From the NCBI GenBank assembly GCA_905201915.1, contig CAJKQE010000001.1, positions 1-64,000 on the forward strand: a stretch of DNA of 64,000 bases, read 5' to 3'. Both the position numbers and the translations under genes were made by a program. The notes below the pieces were generated by a model. The model worked only from the letters and a program-made list of their open reading frames with translations. It did no database searches and had not been told where the DNA came from. This document shows positions 35,282 through 45,009 of this stretch, piece after piece (the stretch's first letter is position 1; each line of letters starts with the position of its first letter). This DNA is from an uncultured Lachnospiraceae bacterium. Lineage in GTDB: Bacteria; Bacillota; Clostridia; Lachnospirales; Lachnospiraceae.

Positions 35282-36346
35282 ATGTACGATAAAAAAATAA
35301 AAATATTACACGTACTTGTAAGTAATAGTTATTCAGGTGCTGAAAATGTAGTATGTCAGATAATTTCTATGTTTAAAAATAACTCAAACATAGAGATGAT
35401 TTATTGTAGTACAGATGGTAAAATTCGAAAAGCATTAAATGAGAGAAAAGTAACATATGCTTTGATGAAAGAACCTACAAAAAATGAAATTAAAAGGATT
35501 ATAAAAGAAGTTAAGCCTGATTTAATACATGCTCATGATATGAGGGCAAGTTTTTTAGTTTCTATTGCGGCACAAAAGATTCCATTTATTTCTCATATAC
35601 ATAATAATAATTTTAATTCTAGAGGAGTTAATTTAAAATCAATACTGTATTTGTATGCTGCGGTTAAATCAAAACATATTTTATGGGTTTCAAAATCCTC
35701 ATTTAAAGGATATTATTTTAGTAAGTTATTAAAAAACAAGAGCACAATTTTATATAATGTCATTAATAGCGGAGAAATAGAAAAAAAATCAGAATTAGCG
35801 GTAGAAAAAAAAGGATATGATATTATATATTTGGGTCGTTTAACTGAACAGAAAAATCCAAAAAGATTATTAGATGTATTAAAAATAACCATAAGCAAAA
35901 AATCTGATATTCGAATAGGTATCATAGGTACAGGTGATTTAGAAGATGATGTTAGGAAAACAATAGAAGAAGAAAATCTTAGTAATAATATTAGTTATTT
36001 AGGGTTCATGAGTAATCCATATGGTATATTAAAAAACTCAAAAGTAATGATAATGACATCCTTATGGGAAGGAACACCAATGTGTGCTTTAGAAGCAATG
36101 TCCTTGGGAGTTCCAATAGTAAGTACGCCAACAGATGGGCTTTGTGAATTGATTGATGAGGGGAATACAGGTTATCTTAGAGAAGATGATAATAAGTTAG
36201 CAGAATGCTGCGTTGAAGTGGTAGAGAACGAAAATTTATATAATAACATGTCACAGAAATCAAGAGATAGAGCTAAAGATTTAATGAATATAGAACAATA
36301 TAAAAGTACATTAGAGACTCTTTATAAAAGGATTACAAATTGTTAA
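35282..36346 (+). CDS. GT4-family glycosyltransferase
   Basis: 354 aa, GT-B fold. ILHVLVSNSYSGAENVVCQI at the N terminus, IHAHDMRASFLV, YLGRLTEQKNPKRLLDV and the EX7E region TSLWEGTPMCALEAMSLGVPIVST. AT-rich coding. Second of four transferases in the block; acceptor unknown. Confidence 0.87.
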   Translation: MYDKKIKILHVLVSNSYSGAENVVCQIISMFKNNSNIEMIYCSTDGKIRKALNERKVTYALMKEPTKNEIKRIIKEVKPDLIHAHDMRASFLVSIAAQKIPFISHIHNNNFNSRGVNLKSILYLYAAVKSKHILWVSKSSFKGYYFSKLLKNKSTILYNVINSGEIEKKSELAVEKKGYDIIYLGRLTEQKNPKRLLDVLKITISKKSDIRIGIIGTGDLEDDVRKTIEEENLSNNISYLGFMSNPYGILKNSKVMIMTSLWEGTPMCALEAMSLGVPIVSTPTDGLCELIDEGNTGYLREDDNKLAECCVEVVENENLYNNMSQKSRDRAKDLMNIEQYKSTLETLYKRITNC

Positions 36347-36363
36347 AAAAGGGGGGAATAAAT

Positions 36364-37392
36364 TTGTATGACATAAAACCGATTTTTTCTATTATTATCC
36401 CAATATATAATGCAGAAAAACATATTAGGTTTACATTAGAGTCTATCAAAAGTCAAACTTTTCAAAATTATGAAGTGTTAATGATAGATGATGGATCTAG
36501 TGATAATAGTGCACTAATTTGTGAAAAATACATGTCAGAAGATGCCAGGTTTAAGCTGATTAAAAAAGAAAACGGCGGAGTTTCAACTGCAAGAAATTTA
36601 GGTATTAAACATGCTAAAGGAAAATATGTATATTTTATGGATTCTGATGATTGGATTGAGGATACTCTTTTAGAAACATGTTTGAATATATTTAATCATT
36701 CAAATGTAGATATTGTAATATTTGGTATGTCTTTTGATATAGAAAAAAATGGGAAAATTACAAATAGTTTAGTTAAAACATATTCGGAAAAATTATTGAA
36801 TTCTCAAGAGTATAAAAATGAATTTATAGAATTATATAAAAATAATTATATTTCATCAATGTGTAACAAAGTTATTAAAAAAGATATTCTAAGTACATAT
36901 GACATTAAATTTGATGAAAAAATTACGAATTATGAAGATTTACTTTTTGCTATTATGTATATTAATAAGTGTAGTGCTATTAAAATTGTTAGTGATTGTT
37001 TTTATCATTATATATTACGTGATGAATTAGGAATGTCTAGAAAATATAAAAAAAATTTAAGTGATATGATTCCTAGAATAATAAGAAGATTAAAAAATGA
37101 GTATAAAGTAAGTGATTTTCCTGAAAGAATCTTGGCGTACTTGGAAGTGGATTTGCAAAGGATGCTTTGGCTAGGTGTTTCTAATGTATGTCGAGCTAGT
37201 ATTAGTTTAAAAGATAAAGAAAATGAAATTAAAAAACTTTGTGAAAATTCTTTAATAGTGGATGATTTGATATTTGAAAAAAATGGTAATAAATTCAATG
37301 ACATTAATTTATATTTGTTAAAGAAAAAATATTGGATGGGTATGATTTTTTTCAACAAATTTATCAATAAGATACGAGACATAAAGTATTAA
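36364..37392 (+). CDS. GT2-family glycosyltransferase
   Basis: 342 aa, GT-A fold. IFSIIIPIYNAEKHI, the DDGSSDNS nucleotide motif, GGVSTARNLGIKHAKGKYVYFMDSDDW (DXD) and an ENYEDLLFAI-like acceptor region. I place the start at TTG 36364 because GGGGGG lies 7 bases upstream; a TTG at 36340 in frame has no site and would overlap the previous gene. Confidence 0.85.
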   Translation: MYDIKPIFSIIIPIYNAEKHIRFTLESIKSQTFQNYEVLMIDDGSSDNSALICEKYMSEDARFKLIKKENGGVSTARNLGIKHAKGKYVYFMDSDDWIEDTLLETCLNIFNHSNVDIVIFGMSFDIEKNGKITNSLVKTYSEKLLNSQEYKNEFIELYKNNYISSMCNKVIKKDILSTYDIKFDEKITNYEDLLFAIMYINKCSAIKIVSDCFYHYILRDELGMSRKYKKNLSDMIPRIIRRLKNEYKVSDFPERILAYLEVDLQRMLWLGVSNVCRASISLKDKENEIKKLCENSLIVDDLIFEKNGNKFNDINLYLLKKKYWMGMIFFNKFINKIRDIKY

Positions 37393-37404
37393 AAGGATGA
37401 AAAA

Positions 37405-38673
37405 ATGCTAAAATTAATTAACAAGAGTAATGTTGAAAAAGTACTGTCTTTGTTTTTGGGGATTTTTATGGGAACAAATATAATCTATTTGTTTTCTGTT
37501 GGAAGTACTCATTTTGTGATATCAGAAGTGTATTCTGTTTTTTTATTTATTGTTTTACTTTTTTTAAAAAAAGTAAAATGGAAATCTTTTTTAAAGATGG
37601 TACCGATTAGTTTTAAATTGTTTATGGTATCAATTTTATTTTCTTTTATATCTGTAATAGTGACATTCGGACAAATAGGATTACTATATCGGTATATGGT
37701 TGGATTAATTGCATTAGGAATAGCGGTTACAGCCATGATTAATATTATTATCTTGTTTGAATATAGAAATTATATCGCCTCTGGATTGGGTATTGGAATT
37801 ATAATTAATATTTTGTTTTCAGCTATTCAATATATTACATTTCAGAAAGGTATAGTTTACACATTTTTATATGATTTATTTGTACAAGATAGCTTTCATT
37901 TGAATGTTTACAACTTTGGTGCGCAGGGATTATTTTTAGAACCGTCACATTTGATGCATTTTTTAGTAGTAGCTGTTCCTATTTGGTTTGTATGGTTTTT
38001 TAAAAATAAGGTTATAAATTTTTTTATTATATTAGCACTTATTATAACGTGTGCAATGTCAGGTGCTGGAACTTCTATAGTGGTGTTTTTGGTAATCATA
38101 GCATTATTTTTAACAAAATTAAATTTAAGTAATAAAAAAATTGTAGTTCAAAGAAATACAGCTATAAAATGGACTATAGTACTAACAATTACATTCATTG
38201 TATTTATTATTATTTTATTTCAAACTAATATATTTTCTAATCTTGTAGCTGAGATTGGTCATTATTTAAATTTAGCAGTAGAAGGAAGTAATGTTACTGA
38301 TTCAAGTAATACGGAAAGATTAACATCTATGAAAACTGCTATCAGTTTAATTCCTGCTAATCCTATAGGATGTGGTTGGAATATGGTTCATACTTTGTTA
38401 GAAGAAAATACACTATTAGGAACAGCAACAGCTTTTAGTGATATTATCGAAATGACATTAGAATTAGGAATAATAGGGATTAGTTTTTACTTATTTGGTG
38501 TATTTTCTCTTATAAAAAAATGTTATTGCAGGAGAGAATTAGAATGTAAAGGTATTGCTATTGCCCTATTTGCTACACTTATAATGCAGATTTTAGGAGA
38601 TAATTCTTTTAATCCACTGATATTTATGACGATTGGTTGGGGAATAGGACTTATTACAAAGAGGAAAATCTGA
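37405..38673 (+). CDS. wzy: O-antigen/capsule polymerase, Wzy-like
   Basis: 422 aa with about 11 membrane helices and a larger outer loop (about 290-335) carrying the SSNTERLTSMKTAISLI segment typical of Wzy/O-antigen ligase proteins. GCGWNMVHTLLEENTLLG follows. By position and topology it polymerises repeat units flipped by Wzx. Sequence conservation in this family is low, so the call rests largely on topology and context. Confidence 0.75.
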   Translation: MLKLINKSNVEKVLSLFLGIFMGTNIIYLFSVGSTHFVISEVYSVFLFIVLLFLKKVKWKSFLKMVPISFKLFMVSILFSFISVIVTFGQIGLLYRYMVGLIALGIAVTAMINIIILFEYRNYIASGLGIGIIINILFSAIQYITFQKGIVYTFLYDLFVQDSFHLNVYNFGAQGLFLEPSHLMHFLVVAVPIWFVWFFKNKVINFFIILALIITCAMSGAGTSIVVFLVIIALFLTKLNLSNKKIVVQRNTAIKWTIVLTITFIVFIIILFQTNIFSNLVAEIGHYLNLAVEGSNVTDSSNTERLTSMKTAISLIPANPIGCGWNMVHTLLEENTLLGTATAFSDIIEMTLELGIIGISFYLFGVFSLIKKCYCRRELECKGIAIALFATLIMQILGDNSFNPLIFMTIGWGIGLITKRKI

Positions 38674-38764
38674 TACTGTAATAATCACCAGCGATTATAG
38701 TCATTAACCTAATAGAAAGAAGTATTAGGATTACTTTGGAAATATTAGGTCATAAATAATTTAG

Positions 38765-38908
38765 ATAAAGGAAGGGGCAATATATTTTTGTAAAGTAGTC
38801 ATAGTTACAGAAAAAATCCCATTATTTGAATGTATTTACAACATGCTATTAAAAAGAAAGGAAAGATATGATATTGAGTTTCTTCAATATCAGGAAAAAG
38901 AAAAATGA
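38765..38908 (+). pseudogene. Short ORF relic before the pyruvyltransferase gene
   Basis: An open frame from 38765 reads KVVIVTEKIPLFECIYNML and on to EKEK, ending in TGA that overlaps the ATG of the next gene (ATGA). There is no ATG, GTG or TTG in frame before codon 57 of the stretch's equivalent Met (ATG near 38840). AAGGAAGGGG lies upstream. The coupling and protein-like sequence suggest the tail of a lost gene, perhaps a transferase. Confidence 0.35.
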
Positions 38909-40083
38909 AAAAAGTCGGAATTGTAACATCACACACATCATTTTCAAGTAATTATGGTGCAGTTTTACAGTGCTATGCATTAGTAGAACAACTTAAATTG
39001 TGGGGATATGAACCAAACGTTATTAATTATTCTTATACTAATAATAATGTTGAAATGACAATAGATAATAGTATTGACAGGTCCTTAAATGCAAAAATCA
39101 AATATATATTTTCAGCTGATGTAAGTATTCTTCAGAAGTTTCAGTATCGAATTAATAGAAATAATAGAAATAATATGGAAAAAAAATTTATTAATTTTTA
39201 TGAAGAATTTTTACCAATGCATAGCAAAGACAAAGTGACGTTTGATGAATTGTGTCAACATCCTTTGAATTATGATTATTATATTACGGGAAGTGATCAA
39301 GTTTGGAATCCTGTAATACACGGTAATCAAAATGATCCTTGTTGTTTTCTCAGATTTGCTGAACGTGAATCAAAAAAAATTGCATATGCTCCAAGTTTCG
39401 GTATTAAAGATTATCCTAAGAATTTGGAGGATAATTTAAAAAAATATGTAGTAGATTTTGATTCATTATCGGTAAGAGAAAAAGAGGGAAAGGAAATTAT
39501 CAAAAGAGTATGTAATATTGATGTGCCAGTAGTATTAGATCCAACATTAATGGCAGATCCAATAATATATAATGTAATATCAAAAAAACCAGAAAATTTA
39601 CCAAAGAAGTATATATTATGTTACCGATTTGGAAATATGGAATATTCAACGAAAATTATTAAAGAAATTTCAAAAGCATTAAGATTGCCTGTTGTTGAAT
39701 TACCATTATCGATAGAATCTTATGGTAAGGGGTCTAAACTTTGTTATAACATAGGACCAGCTGAGTTTATTGGTGCTATACAAAACGCAGAGGTTATATT
39801 AACAGATTCATTTCATTGTACAGTATTTTCAATCTTAAATAAAAAGCCATTTTATACTTTTTTACGACAAAAAGAAAACGAAAAAAATAATATGAATGGT
39901 CGCATGATTGAATTATTAAATAAATTAAATATTTCGGAACGTTTAATTTCTGAAGAAGAAAAATGTCGGGATCTTATTTCTAAATTATATGATATAGATT
40001 ATACAAGTGTATATAATATCTTAGATAGAGAACGAAATAAGTCACAAGAATATCTTCGTAAATCATTGGAAAATAAGAGGTAA
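38905..40083 (+). CDS. Polysaccharide pyruvyl transferase family protein
   Basis: 392 aa. SNYGAVLQCYALVEQLKLWGY near the N terminus, DYYITGSDQVWNP in the middle, and ILTDSFHCTVFSILNKKPF near the C terminus are the PF04230 signatures. These enzymes put ketal-linked pyruvate on sugars using phosphoenolpyruvate. The gene is followed 2 bases later by an FrhB-like iron-sulfur protein, a frequent partner in capsule loci. Confidence 0.88.
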   Translation: MKKVGIVTSHTSFSSNYGAVLQCYALVEQLKLWGYEPNVINYSYTNNNVEMTIDNSIDRSLNAKIKYIFSADVSILQKFQYRINRNNRNNMEKKFINFYEEFLPMHSKDKVTFDELCQHPLNYDYYITGSDQVWNPVIHGNQNDPCCFLRFAERESKKIAYAPSFGIKDYPKNLEDNLKKYVVDFDSLSVREKEGKEIIKRVCNIDVPVVLDPTLMADPIIYNVISKKPENLPKKYILCYRFGNMEYSTKIIKEISKALRLPVVELPLSIESYGKGSKLCYNIGPAEFIGAIQNAEVILTDSFHCTVFSILNKKPFYTFLRQKENEKNNMNGRMIELLNKLNISERLISEEEKCRDLISKLYDIDYTSVYNILDRERNKSQEYLRKSLENKR

Positions 40084-40085
40084 AA

Positions 40086-41258
40086 ATGAAAGTTACTGAG
40101 TTTAGGGAATTTAATGATAAATGTACAGGATGTTTAGCATGCCAGAATATCTGTCCTGTAGGTGCAATAGATATTGTAAAAAACATAGATGGTTTTTATT
40201 ATCCGAATATACATAAAAATATGTGCATAAATTGTGGAATGTGTGTAAAAGTTTGTGGCATTGATAAACAAAAAAATATAAATAATCCGTATGCAATATT
40301 TTCTGCAAAATCATATGATGATAATATCAGATTAAAAAGTTCATCTGGAGGGATTTTTTCAATTTTATCAAATGACATAATTAGTAAAGGTGGAATTGTT
40401 TATGGAGCGGCATATTGTGCTGAAAATAAAAAAATTAAACATGTTTCTACTGATGATGTTTGTTTAGAAGAAATAATGCGATCAAAATATGTTCAGAGTG
40501 ATGTGGAAAAAATATATACATTGGTTGCCAGTGAACTAAAAGATGGTAGAGATGTGTTGTTTTCGGGGACACCTTGTGAAATACGTGGTCTAAAGGCTTT
40601 TTTAAACGAAAAAAAAATAGAAAGTGAAAAATTAATAACAATAGATTTTATGTGTCACGGTGTACCTTCACCAGGGGTTTTTGAGGAGTTTGTATCTGAT
40701 TTGGAAAAACAATATAATTCTAAAGTAAAAAATGTTACATTCAGAGAAAAAGAAAAGGGCTGGCATAAACAAGTTATTAAGGCTTATTTTCAAGATGGAA
40801 GGATATGGGAAAAAGAGTCCTTACATTATTATTATTATTATTATTTCTTGAATAATTATAGTCTTAGAAATTCTTGTTACACATGTGAAGAGTATTGTTC
40901 ACATGTGTCAGATATTACTTTGGCAGATTATTGGAATATTGAACCAGAAGAAGATGATGACAAGGGAATATCTATTATTATTTGTAATACAGTAAAAGGT
41001 AATGATTTTATAGATAGACTAAAGTCTCTTGCAAATATAAAAAATATAGATAGAAAAAATTTTAATTATAATATTTACAGCCATAAAATGTATAATTATA
41101 AGAATAAGTTAAGATGGGTTAATTGTTATAAAAAATATGGAATCAATGGTATTAAAACATGGTTTTATGTAATTGCATTGTGTAAAAATAAAATTCATTC
41201 TTTTGTGAGAATGATAGGGGGAAAAGTCAAACGAATAGTGAAATTACAGAGGAGATAA
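40086..41258 (+). CDS. FrhB-like iron-sulfur flavoprotein of capsule locus
   Basis: 390 aa. Two 4Fe-4S motifs at the N terminus (CTGCLACQNICPVGAIDI, CINCGMCVKVC), then an FrhB/FdhB-type domain with SSSGGIFSILSNDI, SGTPCEIRGLKAFL and FMCHGVPSPGVFEEF. Proteins of this kind beside pyruvyltransferases are common, but their reaction is not established; a redox change on a sugar or its pyruvate group is possible. Confidence 0.85.
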   Translation: MKVTEFREFNDKCTGCLACQNICPVGAIDIVKNIDGFYYPNIHKNMCINCGMCVKVCGIDKQKNINNPYAIFSAKSYDDNIRLKSSSGGIFSILSNDIISKGGIVYGAAYCAENKKIKHVSTDDVCLEEIMRSKYVQSDVEKIYTLVASELKDGRDVLFSGTPCEIRGLKAFLNEKKIESEKLITIDFMCHGVPSPGVFEEFVSDLEKQYNSKVKNVTFREKEKGWHKQVIKAYFQDGRIWEKESLHYYYYYYFLNNYSLRNSCYTCEEYCSHVSDITLADYWNIEPEEDDDKGISIIICNTVKGNDFIDRLKSLANIKNIDRKNFNYNIYSHKMYNYKNKLRWVNCYKKYGINGIKTWFYVIALCKNKIHSFVRMIGGKVKRIVKLQRR

Positions 41259-41261
41259 GTA

Positions 41262-42662
41262 ATGAAAATAAAAGGTGATTTTATACGATTTGTTCGTTCA
41301 TCGGGAATCTTTTTCTTAGGTAATATTTTATCGAAGGCAATTGCTTTTCTTTTATTACCAATGTATACGGGATATATTAAGGCAAGTGATATGGGCTATT
41401 ATGATGTATCTGTTACTTATTTAAACATGGTAGTATCTATTCTTTTTTTTGAAATATGGTCTGCAGTATTAAGATTCATGTATGATTATAATGAAAATGA
41501 TAAGAAGTACAATGCGGTTAAATCAGGTTTGATTATTTTTATGGGCTCAACAATCGTTTATCTAGGACTTTCTGCAGTACTTGGCTATTTTGTTGATATA
41601 GAACATTTTATATTAATAATAATTTACGGTTGGATACAGTGTATAGGTACGTTTTATTCATTTACTGCAAGAGGGTTAAATCATAATATTGATTTTGCAG
41701 TGTCAGGTATTTTAAATGTTGTTGTTAATGCTGCCATTAATATTTTATTTATAGTCTATCTGAACATTGGTTTTGTTTCCATGTACTATGGTTTTATTTT
41801 TGGGACAATTACGCAAATTATATATCTTGAAATTCGTACACAGTTGTTGGCAAAATCTATAAAATTAAAAATAGATTTTCGAGAAATTAAGAAAATGTTT
41901 ATTTATGCAATACCTCTTTGTGTAAATACGGTATCATATTGGCTATTGACGGGATTTAATAGATTAGTTGTCAATTGGGTCATCGGAACAGAGGCAAACG
42001 GAATGCTTGCAATAGGAAATAGATTTGGAACAATTATAACATTGGTTACAACATGTTTCACATATGCATGGCAAGATGTGTCATTTTCTAAAAAAGGTAA
42101 TAAAAAAGAAAAGTCGGAATTCTATTCAAATGCATGTAATTTATATACCAAGTTTCTTATGGCAGGATTATTAGTAGTAATGCCTTTATGTCTTTGGGTT
42201 TTTGAATTAATGATTAATGAATCTTATTATGAAGCCAAATCAACGATTCCTTACTTTTTACTTGTAGGTGTTTTGAGTGCTATTTCGTCTTTTATAGGAA
42301 ATGTATTTTATGCCATAAAAGATACAAAAACTATTTTTATTTCAACAGTTATATCAGCAATTGTTAATGTTATTATTGCTTTTCCTCTAGTTAAAATTTG
42401 GGGAATGAATGGTGCCAACATTTCAGCAGCAATAGGATTTCTTATTAACATACTTATTAGATGTCAGATTTTAAGAAAAAAAATTGATTTTAAATATTCA
42501 TGGATTACTTTTATCATATTATTAATGTATTTTTTTGTGGTTGCCAATAAATTTACATTATGGACATTAGGTAATAGTATATTAGTATTTTTTATTCATC
42601 TGATAATATGCATTTTATTATTTAGAGGGGAAATAAAAGAATTATTTTCTAAATACTTTTAA
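41262..42662 (+). CDS. wzx: Oligosaccharide flippase, Wzx-like
   Basis: 466 aa with about 12-14 membrane helices. The N terminus FVRSSGIFFLGNILSKAIAF and MYTGYIKASDMGYYDV are typical of the polysaccharide transporter (PST) family. It moves lipid-linked repeat units to the outer face for Wzy. Confidence 0.87.
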   Translation: MKIKGDFIRFVRSSGIFFLGNILSKAIAFLLLPMYTGYIKASDMGYYDVSVTYLNMVVSILFFEIWSAVLRFMYDYNENDKKYNAVKSGLIIFMGSTIVYLGLSAVLGYFVDIEHFILIIIYGWIQCIGTFYSFTARGLNHNIDFAVSGILNVVVNAAINILFIVYLNIGFVSMYYGFIFGTITQIIYLEIRTQLLAKSIKLKIDFREIKKMFIYAIPLCVNTVSYWLLTGFNRLVVNWVIGTEANGMLAIGNRFGTIITLVTTCFTYAWQDVSFSKKGNKKEKSEFYSNACNLYTKFLMAGLLVVMPLCLWVFELMINESYYEAKSTIPYFLLVGVLSAISSFIGNVFYAIKDTKTIFISTVISAIVNVIIAFPLVKIWGMNGANISAAIGFLINILIRCQILRKKIDFKYSWITFIILLMYFFVVANKFTLWTLGNSILVFFIHLIICILLFRGEIKELFSKYF

Positions 42663-42675
42663 GAAAGAGGAACGT

Positions 42676-43902
42676 ATGAATAAATATTTATTTTTGTTGG
42701 ATGAACTTCCACCGACTAAATCTGCAAATGGAATATGTGTAGAAAGAGTTATTGCTTATTTACAAAATACAGGAGATGTTTATTGCGTTTCATGGAACAC
42801 AGAAAAGATTAATAACGATAAAGTTTACTTTTATCAAATCAAGAAGAAAAAATGGGCACGTAAGGTAGAATATTTAAAAGCAAATACTACATTATTAGGG
42901 AAGATGATTTTTTTGATTGCTAGATGTATGTATAAATTAAAAAGAATTTTTATGCTTCCAATATGGCCAGTAGATGCTTATTCTACAGTCAATGACTTTT
43001 ATAGTTTAGCATGTGATTTAATTAATAAAGAGAATATTACACATGTGATTGCTGTTAGTTATCCAGGAGAAACTCTATTAGCAATGAAGAAATTGAAGAA
43101 AAAATATGGGAAAAAAATCCAAACTATAATGTACCCACTAGATGTTACATTAGAGGGGATGTATGAAGGAACAACAATTGAAAAATACGTTTCAAAAAAA
43201 TGTGGAAGAAAGTTCTTAATCAAATGTGGAGAATTTGCTGATAAAATAATTGTGTTGGAAAATGTAGAGCATTTATATAAACAATATTTTCCTAATGATT
43301 TACAAAAAAGATTCAAAGTATGTGGAATTCCAATGATAGAAGAAAGCAATTATTTGAAAAATAATAAGAGAATTGAGAATTCGAAAATAAGTTGTGTCTT
43401 TGGTGGGAATTTGTTTTATGATTTAAGAAATCCAACACCATTGTTAGATATGTTAGAAAAGCAAAATAAAGAAATTATTTTTGATATTTATGGATGTGCA
43501 GATTCTAGATTGTGGAAAGAATGGGAAAATCGATATAAAAATATAAAAATTGTTGATCATGGGTGGGTATCACAGGATATATTAAATGATGCTATAGAAA
43601 AGACTGATATTTTAATTAATATAGGTAATGCAGAGGAACATTTAATACCAAGTAAATTATTTAAGTATATGTCTGTAAAAAAACCTATATTACATCAAAA
43701 AGTTGCAATTAATGATCCATGTGTACCATATTTGGAAAAATATAATGGTGCATTCATTTTCGATACAACTATAAAGGTAGATGAAGAGAAATTTGATTTA
43801 GATATTTTTTTAAAAAAAGATATTAATACTAAGAGTATTTCACAGTTGTTTCCACGTTGTACACCTCAATATACTGCAAGTATTATTAATGAAAGTGTAT
43901 AA
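42676..43902 (+). CDS. Glycosyltransferase, GT-B/GT4-like
   Basis: 408 aa. N-terminal LFLLDELPPTKSANGICVERV resembles GT4 transferases that bind the acceptor; a C-terminal donor domain reads CVFGGNLFYDLRNPTPLLDML, FDIYG, IVDHGWVSQDILNDAI and a LIPSKLFKYMSVKKPIL segment. It is the last gene of the AT-rich block. The donor is unknown. Confidence 0.75.
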   Translation: MNKYLFLLDELPPTKSANGICVERVIAYLQNTGDVYCVSWNTEKINNDKVYFYQIKKKKWARKVEYLKANTTLLGKMIFLIARCMYKLKRIFMLPIWPVDAYSTVNDFYSLACDLINKENITHVIAVSYPGETLLAMKKLKKKYGKKIQTIMYPLDVTLEGMYEGTTIEKYVSKKCGRKFLIKCGEFADKIIVLENVEHLYKQYFPNDLQKRFKVCGIPMIEESNYLKNNKRIENSKISCVFGGNLFYDLRNPTPLLDMLEKQNKEIIFDIYGCADSRLWKEWENRYKNIKIVDHGWVSQDILNDAIEKTDILINIGNAEEHLIPSKLFKYMSVKKPILHQKVAINDPCVPYLEKYNGAFIFDTTIKVDEEKFDLDIFLKKDINTKSISQLFPRCTPQYTASIINESV

Positions 43903-43970
43903 TAAAGATTATTTTGCGGATTTTTTATTATTTTATAAACTATTAGATTAATAAGAAAGAGGAAAAAAGG

Positions 43971-45005
43971 ATGAGTTTATTTAAAGACAAGACATTATTA
44001 ATTACAGGTGGTACAGGTTCATTTGGAAATGCGGTTTTGAACCGATTTTTAAAGACTGATATTGGAGAAATTCGTATTTTCTCCCGTGATGAGAAGAAAC
44101 AGGATGATATGAGACATGAATTTCAGGTGAAAATGCCAGATGTGGCAGACAAAATTAAGTTTTATATTGGTGATGTAAGAGATCTTCAATCTTGCAAAAG
44201 TGCAATGCATGGTGTTGATTATATTTTCCATGCAGCAGCATTAAAGCAGGTTCCATCATGTGAGTTCTTTCCTATGGAAGCAGTAAAAACAAATGTTATT
44301 GGTACAGATAATGTTCTTACTGCAGCAATTGAAGAAGGAGTAGAAGCAGTTATTTGTCTTTCTACAGATAAAGCTGCTTATCCAATTAATGCTATGGGTA
44401 AGACAAAAGCTCTTGAAGAGTCTGTGGCTATTGCAAAGAGTCGTTATAGTGGAAAAACAAAAATTTGCTGTACTCGTTATGGTAATGTTATGTGTTCCCG
44501 TGGATCTGTTATTCCACTTTGGATTGATCAGATTAAAGCAGGAAGTCCGATTACTGTTACAGAACCATCCATGACACGTTTTATTATGTCTCTTGATGAG
44601 GCGGTAGACCTTGTACTATTTGCTTTTGAAAATGGAGAAAATGGAGATCTTTTAATTATGAAAGCTCCTGCATGCACAATTCAGACACAAGCAGAAGCAG
44701 TATGTGAGTTATTTGGAGGAAAGAAAGAAGATATCAAAGTAATTGGAATTCGTCATGGTGAAAAGATGTATGAAACACTTCTTACAAATGAAGAATGTGC
44801 AAAAGCTATAGATATGGGAAATTTCTATCGTGTACCAGCAGATAATCGTGGACTGAATTATGATAAGTATTTTAAAGATGGAGATGCAGAAAGAAATACT
44901 TTAACAGAATTTAATAGTAACAATACTAAGATGTTGACTCTTGAAGAGACGAAAGAAACAATTTCAAAATTGGCTTATATTCAGGAAAGACTGGCAGAGG
45001 AGTAA
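43971..45005 (+). CDS. fnlA: UDP-GlcNAc 4,6-dehydratase/5-epimerase, FnlA/CapE type
   Basis: 344 aa. SDR fold with LLITGGTGSFGNAVLNRFL, IFSRDEKKQDDMR, DVRDLQSCKSAM, AAALKQVPSCEFFP and STDKAAYPINAMGKTKALEE. It carries out the first step toward UDP-L-FucNAc. The GC content rises again here relative to the preceding block. It is followed 4 bases later by the 2-epimerase. Confidence 0.88.
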   Translation: MSLFKDKTLLITGGTGSFGNAVLNRFLKTDIGEIRIFSRDEKKQDDMRHEFQVKMPDVADKIKFYIGDVRDLQSCKSAMHGVDYIFHAAALKQVPSCEFFPMEAVKTNVIGTDNVLTAAIEEGVEAVICLSTDKAAYPINAMGKTKALEESVAIAKSRYSGKTKICCTRYGNVMCSRGSVIPLWIDQIKAGSPITVTEPSMTRFIMSLDEAVDLVLFAFENGENGDLLIMKAPACTIQTQAEAVCELFGGKKEDIKVIGIRHGEKMYETLLTNEECAKAIDMGNFYRVPADNRGLNYDKYFKDGDAERNTLTEFNSNNTKMLTLEETKETISKLAYIQERLAEE

Positions 45006-45009
45006 GAAT

